Assembly: GCA_963693315.1 (NCBI GenBank)
Contig: OY856187.1
Coordinates: 111,825,746 to 111,889,745 of the forward strand
From: Diogma glabrata
Taxonomy: Eukaryota; Arthropoda; Insecta; Diptera; Cylindrotomidae
Length of the DNA stretch: 64,000 bases
Direction of reading: 5' to 3'
Shown here: positions 59,880 through 64,000 of the stretch, piece by piece
How the letters are laid out: each line of letters begins with the position of its first letter
How positions within the stretch are numbered: the stretch's first letter is position 1
Notes under the pieces: generated by a model
Told to the model about the DNA's origin: nothing
The model's input: the letters and a program-made list of their open reading frames with translations, nothing else
Database searches by the model: none
Translations under genes and position numbers: made by a program

Positions 59880-62760
59880 GCCACGAGGAGTTCATACTTC
59901 TTAAAGAAAAAGTGTGTTCCAGCAGAGAAAGACCAAACAGGCTAAAATAGATGCAGTTCAGAGCATATCTGGATCCATCTATAAATATGTTATAAAACCG
60001 GATGATATCCAAGGTTCATCAAAAGAAACTGATTCTCACGTTGATGCAACGAATGTTTCAGAGAATATTGGCTCATCTTCGGAAAGCAACAGCGACAATA
60101 CAGAATTAAAAATGATAACCTATGCTGAAGACGAATTAGAAAGAAATACTGAAAATGACAGTGATAATTATGCTAATGCTTCTACTATCAAAGACAGTAT
60201 TTGCATGGGTGAATCACTTCAGGACTTAAGAGATGTATTACATTAGAATATACTCGTCTCTGATAATGTTCGCATTGAAATCATAAAAAAAGGAAGTGAA
60301 CATTTTCAAAATAGAGAAGGGTCGTTTGTTACTGTATCTAGACACGGGTTAGACATAAAAGGTGATGTTTTTCATTTTTCTAAAGAATTGTATTATAAAG
60401 TGATGCCTTATGGTGAAAAAATTCTGCGGTCATGGATGGTTTATTCTCCTTTAAATAATAACCTGTACTGCTTCTGCTGTCGTATATTTGCTGCCACCAA
60501 TAGTAATAATACAAAATCTACGACTGGATTTCAGAAGTGGTGAAAACTAAATCCCAAAGTAACCGACCATGAAACTTCAAATGAACATCTGGAGAATTCA
60601 GAAAAGTGGAAAACTTTTGAAATGAGGTTAAAATTTCATAAAACGATAGGAGAGACTCAGCAATTAATAGATAATGAAGAAGTGGAAACATCTTTTGTCC
60701 AGATTATTGGATATAGCTTTGTTTTTATCTAAACAAAACCTAGCATTTCGTGTACATGATGAAGGATAAAGTTCTTCAAATAAAGGCAATTTTTTAGAAC
60801 TAGTCAATCTATTGTCAAAGTATGATGTAGTGTTAAAAGAACACATTTAGGATTTGGAGCATGGTAAATCACCAAAAGTATCATATTTGTCACCAGATAT
60901 ACAAAATGAGTTCATAAATGTTTTAGCGAACCACGTAAAGTGTAAGCTTGTCAACGAAATTAAATCAGTTAAATATTTTGGAATTATGTTTGATAGCACA
61001 CCTGACATTCCACATATGGATCAAATGTCAGAAGTGATTCGTTAAGTAAAAATTGATGGTAGAAAAGTGGAAATCAAGGAAGTATTCCTTGGATTTTTTC
61101 CTTTACATGAAAAAGCCGCTGATTTAAGCGATGAAATTCTTACACTGAAAAAAAAATTGAAGTAATGACAACCTCATCTCGAAGTTGGCAGTTTATTATC
61201 CATTATTTCATTCAAAGAAAAGATATTTAAAAACAGCTTCACCGTAATTGGGACAACTACTTAGTACTCAGTAACATTTTCCTGAGAACAAAATGAGGTT
61301 TATTTAAAATTTAAAGTGTTATATCCAATATAACAGTAGTTGAATAAAGTTAATAATTATTTTCATAAAACATATTTCTTTGGCCTTATATCATGAATTT
61401 TTCATTTTAAAATTTAATTATTTGAGATTAATTGAACTATATTTTATTTTCACATAAATACTTCATGTGATTGTCTCAACTACATCAGCTTATAATTGTG
61501 CAGTTGTTGAATCAATCTCGTAGTTCAATTCGCCATATCTGCCCGCACGGTGAGGTTGAGACAACTGCATTTCGATTGGAAGTAGGACATGCTTTTTTCA
61601 GTGTAAAAATCTTGAAAATGACGGTATAGATGTTATGAATTGTCGTTCCCAAGGTTATGATAATGCAGCTGTTATGAGTAGTATACATGGAGGAGTGCAA
61701 GCTATTATTAAAGCAAAAAATAAAAAAGCAATTTTTGTGGGCTGCATAGATCATTCAATTAATTTATGTGGCCAACACTCATTTGTACAATATGTAGCTT
61801 GTGTAACGTTTTTCATAACAGCCATTTTTACATGTTTTCCTGCTTCGACCAGCCGCTTGTTAAACACAACAAAGCAACTATTAAAAGACTGTTAACAACG
61901 CATTGGAGTGCTCATTATGCTGCAGTATAAGCATTAACCGAAAATTTAATTCAATTGTGATCAACAAGAAAATGTAGACATTGTAGACATTAGAGGCGCT
62001 GCACAGCACCTTATCCATGCAGCATGTGATTTTACGTTTCTTCGCTATATTTTGTTCTGGAATGATATTGTAATGGAAATAATATCTGTGCTCAGATTGG
62101 ATTGCAAAGCAAGGGCTTGAATATTGATCAATCAGTTACAAAAATAGGGTCAATTCATAACGAAGCCACATTGTAGAAAAGGCAATAGATCTTGCTGCGA
62201 AAAAATCGGAGGACTATGACATTCCAATGGAAAGCCGAATTCGCCGTAAAAACGTAAAAAACGAATGGCTGGTGAGTTTGCCCCTGATGTTGGACTGACA
62301 CTGAGAGCTCAACTTAAAAAGGACATGTTGGAATGTCTTGACCGATTCAGTGTTGAACTCTGAACTAGACTGAAGTCAGTTCAAGATTTAGCTTCATTGT
62401 TCGAGGTTGTGCAGACAAACACTTAGCTTTTGGTAAACGGTGAAGAGCTGAAATCATCTGTATCAAAATTTACCGGTTTTTATGATGAGGTATCGGCAAC
62501 AGAACTCCTCATAGAGGAATGTTACAATGGCCAATGTTACAGTTTCTAACTGGTTGTACCTAGATTTTTTGAAATTTATCGTAGAATGGGATTTTTCAGA
62601 ATTTCTTCCAAATCTTACCGTCGCACTAAAGTTATTTATGACTATTTGCGTATCGTGGCTTCGTGTGAGAGGAGTTTCAGCAAATTAAAATTAATTAAAA
62701 ATTACTTGCGGACAACAATGACCCAATGTAGCTTAGTAATAATAATGCTCATTTGTATTA
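59880..62760 (+). pseudogene. hAT transposase, ZMYM1-like family
   Basis: Fragments in order: start ATG near 59880 (MPRGVHTS), an acidic N-terminal stretch open 59914-60246, a TTF-type zinc finger region (NNLYCFCCRIF, STTGFQKW, DHETSNEHL at 60450-60600), the RNase H-like core (IKSVKYFGIMFDSTPDIPHM at about 60965, with the first Asp; NCRSQGYDNAAVMS near 61636), the C..H pair region (VGCIDHSINL near 61740), and the C-terminal signature VASCERSFSKLKLIKNYLRT (about 62648-62710). This order matches hAT transposases resembling zinc finger MYM-type protein 1. Many stops and frameshifts; also split by the MITE at 61143. The frame across that MITE is restored when it and one TA are removed. Cut-and-paste transposition is the family role; this copy cannot perform it. 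Confidence 0.88.
61143..61603. mobile_element. TA-type MITE, unbroken 461-bp copy
   Basis: Ends CACTGAAAAA and TTTTTTCAGTG flanked by TA on both sides (61141-61142 and 61604-61605). It interrupts the hAT transposase; deleting it with one TA gives the continuous reading DEILKNLENDGID. Its interior matches 8419-9999 without the two insertions seen there. TA target and short TIR fit the Tc1/mariner superfamily. No coding capacity. Confidence 0.93.
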
Positions 62761-62884
62761 ATTAAAAAAAATTATAAATTACGTTTATCGGCTTTTTATT
62801 ATTATTGACAGTTTTTATGTTTGGGGTGACACCACAATATCCGCCCCGGGTGCCACCCATGGTAGCTACTCCACTGAGATCAAT

Positions 62885-64000
62885 ATCCGCCCTATTTATT
62901 TTTTTTCTTAGGGTCAGCTATCAATTCACTACGGAGATATTTTTGATTAAGTAATTCTTTGTTTTCAACTATAATGTCTGATGGTCTGAAATCTCTCCAA
63001 CAGATCAACCTCCAGCGTTGGAACGCCTTTACACTGTTGTAACTCTTACGTTTTTTCTCACGTTAGTAAAATCAGTTTAGTTACCACCGATGCACATCCC
63101 AAAACTTGAATGTACAGGCAACAAGCTCAGGTATTAAACCAACTTGCCAAAAGTATTTACTACGTAAGACGTCATACAATTCAATCAGCTTTAAATTTTC
63201 ATAAAATCATCATTATTCTTTTCACAAAGAAAATTTTGATTGATTCATAAATTAGATTATTTTAGTTCGTTAATTATACAATTGCGCTGGCATATATTAA
63301 CTATCAATTAAATTATCGCACTTTATGACGGACATCTAAAGTTCAATACCTTGTACGAGCATAGAGTTGTCCCATTTTCAACATTAATCAGCCTCAAGTA
63401 AGATTGGAAACATACAAGTAAAATCTGGTTTACTGAACATTTCGAAAAATTATTATTTATTTTGCTTCAATTAGAGTAACACGAACAATAATTTATGATA
63501 TACAGTCTTCGGACGGACAAACAAACACATATTCTTTTAAAACAAAAATTTGGTTAATCAATACATTAATTAATTTACTTAAACAATCTTAGTCCAATAA
63601 ACATATTGTTGCGCTAATAGAAAAAATTATCTCTCGATTAAACTATCGCACTTTATAATTGAAATCTACAGTTTTATATTCACAAACAACTAAAATTTAC
63701 ACCTGTAAGATTCACAAGATATGACTAGTATATGACCAAAATTGATAAATCGACATACTAATTAATTTTAAATAAATAGTTTTAATTCAATAATTATATT
63801 ATTGTGCTAATAGAAAAAAAACAGATAGTGTGCTTAAGACCGCACGGCAGAAGTGAAAACTTCATTGGCAATCGCAATCAATTGATATCGTATTAGTAGT
63901 ATTTGGATCGTATTAGTAGAATAAATGAGAAACAAGTCAGAACGATAAACCGCTAACTACATACACTTACCTCACAATGTAAACCAAATAATTGTCTAAA
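62885..64000. other. Unannotated AT-rich end region with weak internal repetition
   Basis: The phrase 'gcgctaatagaaaaaa', with relatives, occurs near 63275, 63612 and 63812, and 'aaactatcgcactttat' near 63312 and 63638, suggesting a degenerate repeat of roughly 190-340 bp. No gene recognised up to the window edge. Confidence 0.45.

Larger units (their letters stand above)
58249..62876 (+). mobile_element. hAT transposon, 4.63 kb, with AGATCAAT target duplication
   Basis: Ends CAGAGGCGTAGCTAAG on the left and the complement of CAGTGGAGTAGCTACC on the right, each followed by a GC-rich 'ccgccccgggtg..acc' block in mirrored order. AGATCAAT flanks both sides (58241-58248 and 62877-62884). The CAG..GCGTAGCTA terminus and 8-bp duplication are hAT traits. 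Inside are a broken transposase (59880-62760) and three later insertions: a Penelope fragment, a LINE and a MITE. Confidence 0.93.

Overview
The window looks like an AT-rich, gene-poor stretch of an animal nuclear genome, most likely an insect and plausibly a fly. The reasons are the families present (Crypton, Ty3/gypsy, BEL/Pao, RTE, a jockey/CR1-like LINE, Penelope with GIY-YIG, Helitron, hAT, TA-type MITE), a 64-bp intron with GT/AG borders inside the Crypton, abundant simple repeats, and the absence of any bacterial-type operon. I recognise no intact host protein-coding gene and no tRNA or rRNA gene. Nearly all readable coding sequence belongs to transposable elements in various states of decay. 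The species assignment is inference.

Layout. 1-1.26 kb: an AT microsatellite followed by three 329-bp satellite units. 1.9-2.4 kb: a minus-strand Ty3/gypsy RT relic. 4.3 kb: a 36-bp tandem repeat. 6.9-7.7 kb: a Crypton tyrosine recombinase with all recognisable catalytic residues, one intron and one frameshift. 8.4-10.0 kb: a TA-type MITE carrying two nested insertions (a 95-bp hairpin and a 1029-bp TIR element with an 8-bp target duplication). 10.3-10.7 kb: a solo LTR matching the LTR of the gypsy relic at 40-42 kb. 11.7-12.66 kb: about 86 copies of an 11-bp minisatellite that is open in all three forward frames. 15.5-18.55 kb: a Helitron with helicase remnants and its own nested insertion, sitting in a LINE fragment.

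19-23.4 kb and 26.7-28.7 kb: non-coding dispersed repeats and nested inverted repeats. 30.2-31.6 kb: a 1.4-kb foldback element. 33-34.3 kb: another foldback complex, cut by a poly(A)-tailed LINE 3' end. 38.8-39.5 kb: a degenerate minisatellite. 40.2-42.0 kb: a minus-strand Ty3/gypsy relic (RT, RNase H, integrase, 3' LTR). 42.1-42.8 and 43.3-43.85 kb: two foldback TIR elements. 44.75-45.23 kb: a near-perfect palindrome made of two opposed Helitron 3' ends, immediately followed by a decayed RTE copy (45.2-45.9 kb).

50.1-57.8 kb is a nested stack. A BEL/Pao element (gag, RT, integrase) was entered by a nearly intact RTE LINE (51.1-54.4 kb; endonuclease plus RT, split by one frameshift) and by a 5'-truncated Penelope-like element (54.8-56.1 kb; RT plus GIY-YIG). 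58.25-62.88 kb is a hAT element with a perfect 8-bp target duplication and a ZMYM1-like transposase. It has itself been hit by a Penelope fragment, a poly(A)-tailed LINE and a second, unbroken copy of the TA-type MITE, whose removal restores the transposase reading frame.

The genes do not form a pathway. They record successive waves of transposition, and several insertion orders can be read directly from interrupted copies. I do not see a convincing undescribed functional system. The most notable items are the Crypton with complete active site, the opposed Helitron ends, the array of long foldbacks that could make hairpin RNA, and the 11-bp array.
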